Assembly (NCBI GenBank): GCA_025024175.1
Contig: QCXZ01000137.1
Coordinates: forward strand, 28,945,327 to 29,009,326
Direction: 5' to 3'
Length of the DNA stretch: 64,000 nucleotides
DNA from: Rhyzopertha dominica
Taxonomy: Eukaryota; Arthropoda; Insecta; Coleoptera; Bostrichidae
Each line of letters opens with the position of its first letter. Position 1 is the first letter of the stretch. Positions 46,326 through 58,592 of the stretch are shown here, one piece after another. Both the position numbers and the translations under genes were made by a program. The notes below the pieces were generated by a model. That model saw nothing but the letters and a program-made list of their open reading frames with translations. It searched no databases and was not told the DNA's origin.

Positions 46326-48711
46326 AATCTTTTGCAGCTTGCTACATTATCGCATTGCCTACAAACCAAATGTAGTAAAGAAAGTAACAAGAAGCTTGCG
46401 ATTACCGAATTAAAGAATATACATGTGTCAACAAATTTCTTCTAATGCAGAGTTTTATTTATTAAGTAGTAGCTACGGTGGATGAAGCTGAAAAAAAGTA
46501 AATCTCAATAAGTACTAAAGGTGGTTAGGTGGCACTGTTGTCGGCTAGTTTCTCAGCCAGCCATCAAGGTGATGAGAATCAGTTTTTTACATGGAATTGC
46601 TTGTATAAACGTATATTAAACTTTCCATATCGCTAGTTTTTTTATGGTAAATATTATTCAGATTACATTTTTAAGGTAATAAATTTTCGGAATGGTTGCT
46701 GTCGACAGCGATCATTCCGATAATATATTATCTTACATTATGGACGCCGAATGCATTCACCCTCGTATACATTTTTTTAATTTTCATTTTACCTTTATAA
46801 GGTCATACTCGTATATTGACTACGCAATAATTTCGATTATTTTTGTTTTATGATGATCTATTTATTTATGTCTAAAGTAAAGTACTTTCATCATCACTGT
46901 AGTGTCAGTATCTAACATAATAGCTCTATGTGAAATATTAGACCTTGCATCGATAAACAGATTATACAGACCATAGTAATTCGTTGATCTTTACATATTA
47001 ATTTTTGGGGTTATTGAATGTTTTGATCATGTGTTCCTATTCAACCTGAAGCATGTTTTAATTGTTTGATTATCGGTAACTTCATTTAACCCCACGTATA
47101 TAGAGGAAAACATTACAACACAAAACTCTTACCGCATATATGTTACACGATAACACAACATGTGTATAACGTTGTAAACTGACTTGTAAACTACCGTAAA
47201 AACTCGCTATCCAAAGCATTGTTTGCTTTTTCTAATCTAGTTGAATAGCCCGTAATTGATAAAAATGGACGAAAGGTTTAAATAAATACTATGAAATGTT
47301 ATAAAATACGTACAAAGGTTTCAAATTCTAAATGTGCACATTACCCTAGAAATGTATTTTATATTCTAGTATTCTGATAAATCAAAATCTCTGCTCGGGA
47401 ATGTATACCTAAGTCGTTGCATGCAGTACTAAGCAATCCGCAAGCAAAATATTCACAGAATCTAAAATCTGTATAAACCGGTAAGCCGAAAATAAAGAAA
47501 AGCATTGTTGTAGTTAGAGAACTAATAAAGGCAAATCAGAATTGCTAATCGCCATAAAATAAATATTAATATTCCGAGGAAGCCGTTAAGAATGGGTACG
47601 TAATTAACATTTCTCGTTAGAGATTGAAGTTTTCCGTAACTTGGGAATTACTTCCGAGCGAAAGAGAAAAGTTGTGCATATTCTTGCAATTTAAATGGCG
47701 AGACACAATAAAATAATAAAAGCGAAGCTCCATTTGGGCCTTGATTTAATAATTCAGAGTAGGGTGGAGCACGCGCCGGCGTTATTTGAGTTTTAAACAC
47801 ACTTTAACTACGCACCGCAACGCTAGCTTTGCTTGTGGTAAAAGTTGAGCTAACGCCTACAGGATTGTTTCTGCTAACCAACTCCGTTAATTTTGTGCTT
47901 CAGCGTGCATTATCGGTGTGTAATATGTGTTTAGTTGTAACAATTACATGGGCAGGTCTTAATTTTATCTCGATAGCTAAAGATTTTAATTCGCAGCTGA
48001 AAAGTATTTTTAAAGCTATTAATTAGCACTCTTGGAATCCGGAAACGGGACTTGGCTTAACGACGCTCAACATAATTTTCTATAAAAAATGTTTTTATAT
48101 ACTTACATCTCGTTGCTACAAGGAAAATACGCTATAGTCTCATTCGCCAGAAAGGATTTCATACTTGTTACAGTTTTTCAGTTTGTCATTCGATGGGGAG
48201 GATCTGTCAATTTCCGTATTCTCCTTTCAGACTGCACTTCTCGTGTTATTGTAGACCGATTCTGATTTTAAGCTTTTTAGGGCTTGAACGCAGGTTAAGA
48301 TGAACCGATAGTATTTGAATCTAGACTCTGTAGTTTGAAGCAAGTAGGTTCTGTCTTCAGATAACCTTTTCTTGAAGACTTGTTGGGCTATTTTGCATCA
48401 TATTAGTTATTTACTGATTTAGTTGAGGAAAATTTTCACTATCTGAGGAATAAAGGAACAGTGTGAAAAATTTATTCTTTTCGTTTTGCTTTCATGACCC
48501 TTTAGCAAATTCCGTTGACCCTCAAGTCTTTCCGGGCCAGGTGGTTTGGATAATAGGCTTACCACGTATATTGTAATATTTATAATTATTTTGATAATAT
48601 TTCTCGCATAAGTTCTTGCATTGCATTGTCAACTATAATTATGNGACCTATTAATCGGCAGTCGCATAGTCAATGTTATCATTTCGGTATAATAGCAAGT
48701 TGGGAAATCTT
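46326..48711. other. Non-coding DNA with one palindrome
   Basis: 46688-46719 is a 32-bp near-perfect palindrome centred on CTGTC|GACAG, with AT-rich arms that continue to pair outward. 47640-48050 is less AT-rich, without recognised coding. Confidence 0.5.
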
Positions 48712-48785
48712 GAACAGTTCCAGCCGGATTCGAACTATAGCTCTGCCGCTCACAAAGCGGAACCACTGAGCTAGCGGAACTCCTT
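48712..48785 (-). repeat. tRNA-like SINE head (minus)
   Basis: The minus strand has CGCTAGCTCAGTGGTT (A-box) and ATAGTTCGAATCCGGC (B-box). AGTTCCG and TGGAACT can form an acceptor-like stem, but the T-arm does not pair and the middle is irregular, so this is not a functional tRNA. Confidence 0.55.
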
Positions 48786-51700
48786 TAGTTTCACGGCTTG
48801 CTATTGTCTACATGATGCTCACCACAGTACTCGCTATTCAGAGACGAAGGTGTCGATGGAGAATGATCTGTGTTGCGTATGCATCAGTGGCGGTGAAATA
48901 TGTTTGCTAACCGTAGGCAGATGTCGCCACTAACGCAGTGACTATAGATACAAGAGGGTGTAATAAATACATTGTCTTATCTACACGCATTCCAGCAAAT
49001 TCAACACCATCAGTAGAAAACGTTTGGGGATTATGCTTTATCCGTTCAAATAATTCTGAAAGAATATCATATTCAACTCTATTCCTTCAAATTCAGACAC
49101 GGCAACGATGTTTGACAAATTATTAGAATTCTGCGATTATACATTACCAGAAATTTAAGAACTTATATTTCTTTTCAAAAATATTTAGAACGGAAGTTTT
49201 CTAGACGTGTGATAACAAATAGAAGAAATCAACATTACTGGGCAATAGAAAGATATATCGCTTGGTTTGTTGCAATGGTTTATGAAGGTGTCCTCCGCGG
49301 TCGGCTGACTTACAGCCCTAAATTTCCAATTATGAGGGTGTATTAAAATTAAAGCACATTCTTTTGCAGTAAGCAGCCGTGAAGAATTGCTAGACAAGAT
49401 AAGGACAGCGTTTACCAGTCACAGCAGGTGTACAAATAGGGATTCCATATGTGCCTTCAAATGAATAACGAGTAGAGCCTATGAAATATTTATTGTAATC
49501 TGATATCGTGGTTTTTAAAATTGTTCTCGAGACTGTTGTAGCTTAATTACTATTAAACTAATTCCAATTTCTTTCTTTAACTGGGTTTTTCGATACGAAA
49601 AGGAAATTATTTCAATTATCTTGCATTTTGTCTTGTTTGTTGGCTGAAAATAGAAACGTCTCTAATTAAATACATGGCAAGCTCTCGCTAAAAGTTTGTA
49701 ACATTGTCGGTGGATCTAAAGCAAATTCAGAATGTCAGCGTTCAAGTATTTTTCAGTTTTGTTATCAAATTTGCTACTAAAATTTGCCGAAAAATAAAAA
49801 AAATACAATCCATGCTAATCAGCTGTACCATTAATAAAAAAATATATTAATCTTTTTTATATGGTCAAGTAGTACATGTAGTGTAAAAATACAGTTCAAC
49901 AACAATAATAGGATAGCTTTATTCAAATCTTAATTAAGTATAAAATTGTTTGGAACAGATAGAGGTAAAAGTTTTGAGGTATAGGTTACCTTAATAGAGT
50001 TTGTTACAGAATTAAATTGTACACCTGATAATGCTTAATTGGATGCTCCACTTATAAAAAGAGACTATAGCGACTATAAAAATGCTAAAGTTTGTAACTG
50101 AATTTTGAACACCCTGTGTAAATTGACAAAAGTATAAACATAAGGTAATTCTTTAGAATTCCGTAAATCAAATATTTAATAGGAATGTATTTTCTTATGC
50201 TGGCATTTAGGTCTAGGTATAAGGAATAGAATTAATGTGGAACCAAAATATAATATAGTGATTTCTTTAAAAGAAGCAAATTGGCAGCTGCTTCCTGTTA
50301 AACCGGAAGTGATAGGAAGTTGAGAATATAAAAAAATAAAGCACATCTAATCAACCTTAGCTCCAAATATTCAAATCGGTATTCAAACCAATTTCACTAC
50401 CTGTCAATGTAAGCTTCTTGAGACCCTTTCAAGGGCTTGTAAACTTAACCCGTTCAACGTACTAAGGAACTAACATATCTACCCCCTATGGAAGAATTTG
50501 CATAAAGACTTTATGGACTAGCGGTGGTGTCATCATCAATCTGCATTTCTTTTCTTTTATACATGTGGTCTCAAGAACTGACTTTTCCAAGGAAATAATT
50601 CCTCAAAGTCTCTGTGAGGGGTAAGGGTCAATTTTTATGTAAATCCTCTCCGTCACGACCTCCATTTGTCCTAAAGATAGGTTCACGCGGCTGCTCAAGT
50701 TTTGTCTTATTTTACGGCCCGACGGTTGCAGCATCTCCTTTGGAGTGCATATTAATCAATACCGATGAAGACCGAGGTATAAAGTGACAGTTTGGGGTCG
50801 TTTTATAACTTGATTTATTGTGGGTGCTGTATTCTCGTGGTATATTCGCCCTTTTTTATTATTAGAAATTCAAAAGGCCTAAACACCTTAATCTTGATAA
50901 ATCTACAAACAGCGCTGTGTTTACTTTTAGATACGGGCTATACATAACCATTAGCCACACTCAATTCTATCATTGCTAATTTAGGTCACCACTTTAAAAC
51001 ACCACAGTTCAATACATTTCTTTATTATTCACTTGACGCTTTCATAAACAGACTTTTTTATCGCGCCATTCGTCATGCCTTGTATGTACCTAGGATGCTG
51101 TCGGTTTTGAGACGTTAACTAGAACATTCGATTGCATTCACAATAATTGCGAGAACTTGCAAGGTCAATTGATCAAAGGACGTCATTCGTCATTCTCACG
51201 CCATCTAACCGTTAAGAAGGTGATTACTGTAAAGTACAACATAGTGTGTTGTAAGCGCAGCTGGTGCATGTCTGCAGCGCTGGTAGATTGATGGCAATGG
51301 TTGCATGCATAATCACGCCATTCGCTAATTGACATAGTAATACAGGTTTAATAAGCAAATTGTGCTGTCTAATAAGAAAATACGAAGTGTACCCATATTA
51401 GGCATTAAATAAAAATAAGCAATGAAATATATTGACTATATTGCTCATTGAAAAACTTAGACCTTGCGCTTGCAACAGTCTTAATGTAATGTAGTATAAT
51501 ATAATCTAATCAATAACCATTTTATATGTATCATCAAACCAGCTGTAGTCGAAATATCATAAGTTATAAGCCTAAAACCCTAGGCAGCTAAAGGTTGGTA
51601 AAGGATGCTTGGGAGCTGAATAGACTGCTGGTGTATATACAGTAACAAAATTCTGAGAAATGCCCACTGTACTCCTATATTGATCTGAGGTTCGAGAGAT

Positions 51701-51939
51701 CGAATGCAGCTCTACCAACAAATCCTACTTTCATATCCTCGCAGCGNTACGTGTGTCTCGCTCAGCTGCTGGGTAGATGGCATTCAATGTATGTATGTAT
51801 GTTATGGCTCTACACCTCTGGCGGTTGAATCGACATGCCAGCGACTCAGCATTCGTAAAAACAACAATGAATGTCAAAATTCCGATAAATCTCATCAGAA
51901 AACGGACGGATCTAAAAGGGTGATATAAGTGAAACAATA
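48786..51939. other. Non-coding DNA without recognisable genes
   Basis: A 70-codon minus-strand frame at 49185-49397 is not recognised. A short ATGT run is at about 51788-51800. Confidence 0.5.
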
Positions 51940-52620
51940 TAATATAGACAGCCTCAAACAAGAGTACAGTACAAATTAAAACTAGCGAATAAACTACAAA
52001 ACATAAGAAATACAAATGTAACTGCAGAACAACTATATGGAATGATTAAAGACTGCATACATGAAACAGCTAACGAAGTTTTAGATTATAATGCCATGCA
52101 GAAGGAAGAAAACCCACAATGTTATTCGGAAAAGATAAAGGTACTGGTCGAAAATAAAAAGAAAGATTATAACAAATGGCTAGGTATAGGTAGAGGAGAA
52201 GACTGGAGTAGAGAAGTAAAAAGAGAAATAACAATGAGTAAAAATGAACTGTAGGAAAAGGTGAGGAGATGGACAGATACATGGCAAGAAAAATTTGAAA
52301 AAATCTAAGAACGGAATGGTTGCTGGGCCCAGAAACATTTCATTGTGTTAGTCAGATATGGGCCAGATGTACTACCCGACAATCTGGCAAACTTTTTTAA
52401 TCAATTTTTGCTGAACGGCCAGAACATCCCGGAAGATCGGAATATAGCATACATTAGCTCCATTCACAAAAAGGGCAATAAGAAGGTTTATCAAAATTAT
52501 AAAGGAATAAGTGTGATAAGCGCAATGGGGAAGTTGTATGGCAAAATAGTAAAACAAAGGATTTAAATAGACATAGAAGATGTAGAAGAGCAGTCAGAGT
52601 TTCGTGCTGGATAGTGTATT
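51940..52620 (+). pseudogene. Non-LTR retrotransposon fragment (RTE-like)
   Basis: 52022-52254 encodes a charged helical segment (E-Q-L-Y-G-M-I-K-D then V-L-V-E-N-K-K-K-D-Y-N-K-W-L) typical of the linker between endonuclease and RT. After a frame change, 52345-52566 carries L-A-N-F-F-N-Q-F-L-L-N-G, I-P-E-D-R-N-I-A, S-S-I-H-K-K-G-N-K and Y-K-G-I-S-V-I-S, the first RT blocks (usual form K-K-G-D-x-x-x-x-x-N-Y-R-G-I-S). The catalytic blocks are missing; sequence after 52620 is too decayed. The K-K-G-N-K/G-I-S form suggests the RTE clade. Confidence 0.78.
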
Positions 52621-52894
52621 TGTATAACAACAAATATTAGAGAAACGAATTTCCCATAATCTTGCTACTAACTGACTAACTACAAACATAGATAAAACAA
52701 ATTACTTGAAAGTAGGAAACAAGCTGGAAGAAAACCCAGATCTACGTATACACCTACTAAAAATGTAGCAAATTTAAATACTTGGGAAACATTATTTCGT
52801 CAGGCGGAACATAAAAAAGTATTGAAAACAGGACATAACAAGAAAAAAATGCCATCCGAATATTAATCTCACTACTATGGTAAAAAAAAATATT

Positions 52895-52985
52895 GAACCC
52901 AGGACCTGGTCAGAGCTGGCAATACTTTTTTACAAATATACATTGGTACCTGCAAAAAAACAAATAGATCTGTTATAAGGTTGAG
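52895..52985 (+). repeat. SINE tail fragment
   Basis: GGTCAGAGCTGGCAATACTT then ACCTGC and AAATAGATCTGTTA repeat the tail of the fuller copy at 53230. The tRNA-like head is truncated. Confidence 0.65.
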
Positions 52986-53023
52986 TTGAGTAACCTTTGG
53001 CTAGACTTCGCCTAAATAATGAC

Positions 53024-53024
<1 letters not shown>

Positions 53025-53089
<65 letters not shown>

Positions 53090-53093
53090 TTAT
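53025..53093 (+). repeat. (ATT)n microsatellite
   Basis: About 22 units with one interruption. Confidence 0.95.
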
Positions 53094-53229
53094 ATTATAA
53101 TCATTATATATCATACAGATAAAAATAACCTTGTCATTAAAATCATTTGAGTTGTAATTAGCTACTGGTCACCCGAATCTGGCCTCCGTAGCAAGTGTGC
53201 TCTGAAGCTTATTACACATAACGAGCGAC

Positions 53230-53375
53230 GAATAGGGCCCTGATGGTGCAGTGCTAGCACGTTTGACTAGTAATCAAAAGGTCCCGGGTTCACATCCTGG
53301 TCAGAGCTGGTAATATTTTTTCATAAATATAAATACCTGCAAAAACTCAATTAAATCTGTTAAAATCATTACTTT
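53230..53375 (+). repeat. tRNA-derived SINE, fullest copy in the window
   Basis: The head has GGTGCAGTGCTAGCAC (A-box region), an anticodon-like arm TTTGA-CTAGTAA-TCAAA (loop triplet AGT, threonine-like) and GGGTTCACATCC (B-box). The body is CTGGTAATATTTTTTCAT and ends near AATCTGTTAAAA. Shares its tail with 16950-16990 and 52895-52985, which defines a family. Confidence 0.75.
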
Positions 53376-53937
53376 AGAACATTTGTCTTTCTAATGATAG
53401 TAGTAGTAGGTTTGTGTCGTACGGTGAAGTTGAACAGGTCTAATTGTCGTTATTGGAGTGATACCAATCCACACACTTTTAGTCATACGCAAACGCCTCA
53501 AAAATTAAATATTTGGGCGGGCTCTCTGGGTCACCGAATTATTGGGTCATTTTTGTTAGGCAATTTGACGGGTGATTATTGTTTACAGTTATTGGAAGAC
53601 CTTATTGACCATTTAAGTAATCACCTAAGCACTGATAGAAGACGTAAATCACCCAAAAAAATTTCTTTCAATAGGATGGAGTGCCTCTCCATTAGAAATT
53701 TTATCGGATAACCAGCTAGGTCTTCTGATTTAACCTCTTTGAATTTATTTCTGTGGTGCTACTTATAATCCAAGGTTTGTGCTACACCACCTGAATCTCT
53801 TTACGTGCTTGGAAAAAGAATCACCGCAGATTTCCTGAATGTTGCAAAACGTTACGACAAGCTGTTGAAAATCGATTGTACTATTGTATGGAAGATGATT
53901 CTGGGTTAGTCGGGCATGGTTGTCGCGACTTCTTCGC

Positions 53938-53972
53938 TGATGTTTTACCCATTTCTGTAGTGGGCATCTTCA
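53938..53972 (-). ncRNA. Decayed hammerhead copy in the inverted half
   Basis: The minus strand reads ATGAAGATGCCCACTACAG and then GGGTAAAACATC. The core C, the GAAAC box and the GTC triplet all carry changes, so it should be inactive. Confidence 0.55.
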
Positions 53973-54021
53973 TATTTCAGTAGCTGTCTCCGTGCAAGCA
54001 CGGTTTGTAAAGAACTCAGCT

Positions 54022-54056
54022 CTGAAGATGCTCACCAGAGCAGTGGGCGAAACGTC
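54022..54056 (+). ncRNA. Hammerhead ribozyme motif, best match in the window
   Basis: CTGAAGA (CUGANGA core), stem II GCTCAC with GTGGGC (6 bp, one G-U), then GAAAC and GTC. GCT before and AGC after can start stem I. All invariant core bases are present. Self-cleavage is inferred, not shown. Confidence 0.65.
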
Positions 54057-54180
54057 AGCGTAGAGGAAATTGCCACAATCACTGCCAACTAACCCGGAAT
54101 CACACACCACGACACCTCAAATCATTATATTGTATGGAAGTTGGAGGTGGAAATTTTGGTCAATATATTTACTAAATTGA

Positions 54181-57100
54181 TTTTTGTTTTAATAACCACT
54201 TTTGTTTCTTCTTGTAGTAATCTAGCCAGTGTTCGCTAAAAAGGATTGTTAAAATGAAAAAAAAAGCTGGTTAACAATGAAGGCATCTTTAACAGGATGT
54301 CACCGTGTGTTGACATCTATTAAATTTCTGGAAAAGTTAGCTCTGGCCGCTAGAAAAATGCAGAAAGGTTTGTGAATTTTAAGAATTACTTGATTCTCGT
54401 ATAATACGTAAACCGGTTTTTGAAACGCAATGATTTATGCTAACTTGTATCTCTTACATTTATTTTCCTGTTTCAGGTAATGAGGAATTCCTCCAGTTGC
54501 CGACTTCCAGGTATTTATTTAATTAAGCGCCATGAAGAGTACAGTGACTTCCTAAAGTTGCAGGTATTTCAGAATATGAGAAAACGGTCTAGATTCTTAA
54601 TTAACTTGAAACAGTATACCAAAGCCAGCCATATAACGAATCGATAAAATATCGCGCCTGCCAATTAAAATACAACATAATACAACGTTCTGTAAGATTT
54701 CCAGGTTAATTAATCCAACCCCATAAAAGAGAAACCCTAAAATAGTCGACCTAGTTATTGAAAGAAGAACTTTTAAATACCTTCAGCTGAAAAAGGGGAG
54801 CCTACAAACTTGTGGTAATTACAATTTCCATATTATTTGGGTATTAAGCATTATGAAAATGCATTCATATCCAGTAAAAATGAAACAACTGACACGTAAA
54901 TAAGTTATAAGAAGTATCTTGGCTACCTAATGCCCAGTGGGACTATTGGAGATATAGTGCTGTAAAATTACGTCTGTCTAGCTGTTCAGAAACGAGTCTT
55001 GCGCTTACACATATCGTCTAACCAGATAGCAATGTCTGAGAATTTTATGTAACATCTAAGGTTGAAACTGTACATTCCCAGTCGGAGTTCTTTGCAATAA
55101 CCGCAGATGTAGCACCTGCGACCGTTCTCAGATTTATTACGTTAGTAAAATTACCCGGAGGTTTCTCGTATTCCGCAAAACACATAAACTTTAGGAGTAG
55201 CTATGCTATAAAACACAAAGGGCCCAGGACTTGCATTAAACGCCTGTACGCTGCGGTTTGTACCCTGTAAAGTTGGTAACCACGATTACCATCTTAACCG
55301 CGTTACCGGCGAACCTGTCGACTACACCAAGTTAGGCTCGCGGTGTGTTGGACACAACGCTGGATTCGACAGAATATTCTTGGAAACATTGGTTTACAAA
55401 CGCTGACAATTCTTACTTCCAGTAAAGAATATGCATAGTCACATACCTTTGGCAAAGAAGGAACTAGCTCCCATCACTATAAAATGGATGGTAGTAGTGA
55501 CTCATGCCCTTATATAATTCAGTACTGCGCGTATCTACATTACTGCCTGCCTGTCATAATCATGTTAATATATAGCAATGATGATGTTAAAGAGCTAAAG
55601 TAATGGTAATGTTAATGACTGTGCTGTACGCAATAATGTTAATGGTGATGTTAGCGCTGTAAAGTTTTAGAATTCCGCTGCAAAATTTGTATAGGTAATA
55701 CAGTTGTTAGGCAGTGCACAAAAGCCAAGATAGTTTTCATGTCCTGCAACCAAATACCGCGCAATAGACAAAATTGAATCAAATTATGATACAAAATTGT
55801 ATTCGACATCAAAAAGTAAAACAATAAAAATACAACAACAAAGGCAACAGTTCTGCTGGAACACCACCAGTATTACCCAAGTATATGGCAACAAATAATA
55901 CGGCTACATAATTTGTAGAAATATGCCACGTTATGTGGAACTATTGGTGAAATCGAGGGTTGCCGACACCCATCTACCGTCACGGCGGGAATGTGGTCAT
56001 ATACCTGCTCTTACAATTTATTGTCAAATTATCCAAAACCTAACTCAGAGCTAATCAAGTTTCATCTAATTAGTTCGTGATATCCCGAATATGGAGTTAG
56101 GATACCACGCGAATTTGGCAACGAATTCAACTTTTCCAACATGAGTAGAGAAAGAACTCCAGTAAAATATCTCTACAGCGTTAACAGATTGTCCTCCCTT
56201 TCTCTACCTAATATCATGAGGAACCTAAGCGATCACACTAATCATTTATAACTAAACAAAATTTGATACCAAGCTTAATTTCCAAAGAAACGAACCCCAG
56301 CCCACGAAAAGTCATACATTTTGCCAGCTGACCTCCCTAGAAACGACAAAAGGTTAGGGTCTACTTTTTCGAGTTCCAAAACATCTGGTAACAATAAAAA
56401 AAATGCCTTTATGAACTATGAACGTTATCGTATACTTAATTTTTTATATAAATAAATGGATGACTTTAACTAAAAAGTCCATGTGACCATATATCCTTCG
56501 TAGGCCCGTAGGTTTGACGTGAAAAAAATAATATGATAAATATTAATCACTCAAAGTAATTTTATTTTATTACACTCTTTTCGCTGGATTTTTCCTGTAA
56601 TTACCACCCGTTACACATCGTAGTTTCTAGTCACCGTTAGATAGGGCATATCGATTTTCACAAAATGAGCGGACAATCGCCGATGTCCTTACAGACCGTA
56701 TCAAGCCACATCGTAGTTCGTAAAGCCACCGATAGATGATTTATTGACGGTTTTTTTTTTACAAAAATAAGTAAAAAAATACACAACCTATTCAGTAAAT
56801 TCATTCACATTTGGTAATTGTGTATTACAGTTGTTTCAGACAATTACTTAGTGTTTTTATCCATGATTTAGTGAAAATTCTACAATTATTAATTAATTAT
56901 GGATCACCTCATCATATATCTACAAGAAGTTTAGAATTATCACTAAAAACAAGAAGAAGCGCATTTTTTTTCAGTTTGATTTCTAAACGATAGTAACTTG
57001 TGTTTTTAGAAAAAAATATCGCTTGTAATGGGCGCGTGTACATATGTACTAAATAAAACTCATAAGAGACTTGATGACTTTTTAAAATGAACTCCCGTTA

Positions 57101-58113
57101 CATAATGTACCTACATAGTTGCTAAAAAATAACTTGAGAGGAATAATAATCGTTTGTGTACATACTGTAAGGACAAAGAACGTCAAAGTAATTGTTCGAG
57201 TATTAAAATCGCTTAATATTCGTTAGCATTTGCGCAAATATGACATATTATTACAATCTTGGTATCACGGACTGCCATTAAAACAGCTCGCTATCTAGCT
57301 GCATTGCAACTTTAACAGTTGATTGTAAAGTGCCATACGGTTTCTGTAAATTTTGCTGTAGTCGAACATAAAGGTCTATTATGTACTGGTTGTCTAATAT
57401 CTGTGTCCTAACTTTGGTTAAACTTTCTACTGTCTTATTTCACATTTGATAAGTGAGCCTCGACTACAGTTGCAGTTAAGTTGGGCTACCCACAACATCG
57501 AACTCCAACTTTTGGCGCAAATATTTGCGCGAAACTTGGAATTAGACTTTTCACTTCTCGCCGAAGTTTCTTTCAGACTTCGCCACATTTCCAATTTCAC
57601 ACAGATGTAAACCAGACGGAACTTTTATAAATTCTATGCCCACCGTAATAGGTTTTGCGATACTACGCGGAATTGTCCTGTCCCGGAATTATCGACCTGT
57701 TTGATTTAAGTCCACGGAAGTGTCCTCTAATGCTGTAGACAAATAATGCCGTGCTGAAAGCTTAAGCCAAGTCGGAGTTTGTGTTACAAACTACCTAATG
57801 CAAGGTCCCGACCCGATCGGTCCGAGAGGTCAAAAGATCAGTGAGCAATAGAATACATTACCATAGCAATAGGGATGGCAAGTCTACGGGTATTAAGTAT
57901 TTTGTGCGAGTATTTATAGGCCTCTCTGCAGCCTGATAAATTACGGGCATGGATTAAAGGCGTTCGAGAAATTTTTCCTCTAGTAACTTTCTCTAAAGAT
58001 GGTATTTAATCGCTGAAGTTCCTGGAAGTATTTTCGCGCTATTAAATCAATGTCTTAGCAGTTGCTTCATCAATATGCTGCGACCTACTTTTAAGGAGAA
58101 CATCCTTTTATGT
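54181..58113. other. Non-coding DNA without confirmed genes
   Basis: At 54457-54477 there is a strong pyrimidine tract and CAG acceptor followed by a frame open to 54646, but no product is recognised. A two-copy word (CACATCGTAGTT) recurs near 56614 and 56707. 57440-57960 is less AT-rich and has a TATTTATAGG near 57910 upstream of the candidate exon at 58114. Confidence 0.45.
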
Positions 58114-58156
58114 ATGGCAGGCGCTAGCATCGTTCTTATCGCGACGTTGGCTTTGT
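58114..58156 (+). CDS. Candidate first coding exon with signal peptide
   Basis: ATG at 58114 is followed by 14 codons, M-A-G-A-S-I-V-L-I-A-T-L-A-L and one base of the next, then a good donor, GTAAGT, at 58157-58162. The peptide has the shape of the hydrophobic core of a secretory signal, and its codons are GC-richer than the surrounding DNA. Many insect secreted and cuticle proteins have a short signal-peptide first exon ending in such a donor. Against it: the start context is poor, another ATG lies 4 nt upstream in another frame, and no partner exon is recognised in the remaining 5.8 kb. It is a lead, not an established gene. Confidence 0.25.
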
Positions 58157-58592
58157 GTAAGTGCGTTTAAAAGCAATCGTTACAGACATGAAAAACGAAG
58201 ATAACATGTTAATGATCGAAAATTATTATTGCTCTAGCAATTATAAGATTTTTTATGTTTTAGCTTAATACAGAATTAATTACTTATTGTAAACCTCTGA
58301 ACAGAAAACAGCAGAGGGCGATGGTATTATTAATTTTTGTCCATCCTAGTAATCTCGACAACCTTACAAGCAAGTAATTATTTTTATTAGCAACAGTGAA
58401 GTTACCAGCTTAACAATGTTTTAACTTACATCTATTTATTTAGGTTAAGAACTGTTAGTCTAAAATCTGGCGAGATTACTACGTTCATCTAGTGAAATCT
58501 AATTTTTACATATAATTATGAATGGGTGATATATTTTACGGAGGTGCCTACCAAAATGTGACTGCTAGTATTTTTAATTAAAATAATATTAA

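Larger units (their letters stand above)
53895..54128. mobile_element. 234-bp inverted dimer of hammerhead units with 12-bp target duplication
   Basis: ATTGTATGGAAG occurs exactly at 53883-53894 and 54129-54140, flanking the insert, and the surrounding transposase homology is continuous once the insert is ignored. The insert is an inverted repeat: its left end ATTCTGGGTTAGTCGGGCAT matches the inverse of its right end ATTCCGGGTTAGTTGGCAGT. Each half contains a hammerhead-like core, well preserved on the right (54022-54056, plus) and decayed on the left (53938-53972, minus). Long, variable target duplications suit target-primed reverse transcription, as used by Penelope-like elements and LINEs. 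Confidence 0.85.
53430..54180 (+). pseudogene. Tc1/mariner-type transposase fossil, interrupted by an insertion
   Basis: Frames from 53437 read N-C-R-Y-W-S-D-T-N-P-H-T-F, then L-N-I-W-A-G-S-L-G-H-R-I-I-G and N-L-T-G-D-Y, the central DDE region of the same lineage as 8930-9843. The second catalytic block (Q-Q-D-G-A) is lost to deletion near 53640. 53700-53880 continues with S-D-L-T-S-L-N-L-F-L-W-C-Y (usual S-P-D-L-x-P-L-D-F-F-L-W; the third acidic position reads N) and the C-terminal helix. The gene is then split by a 234-bp insertion at 53895-54128 and resumes at 54129. It is dead several times over. Confidence 0.8.

Noticed and set aside
48712..48785. Possible genuine tRNA gene
   Set aside because: An acceptor-like stem forms, but D- and T-arms do not; better explained as a SINE head.
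54478..54646. Frame open for about 56 codons after a pyrimidine-rich CAG acceptor
   Set aside because: No known domain and no matching donor that gives a clear exon; left as non-coding until transcript evidence exists.
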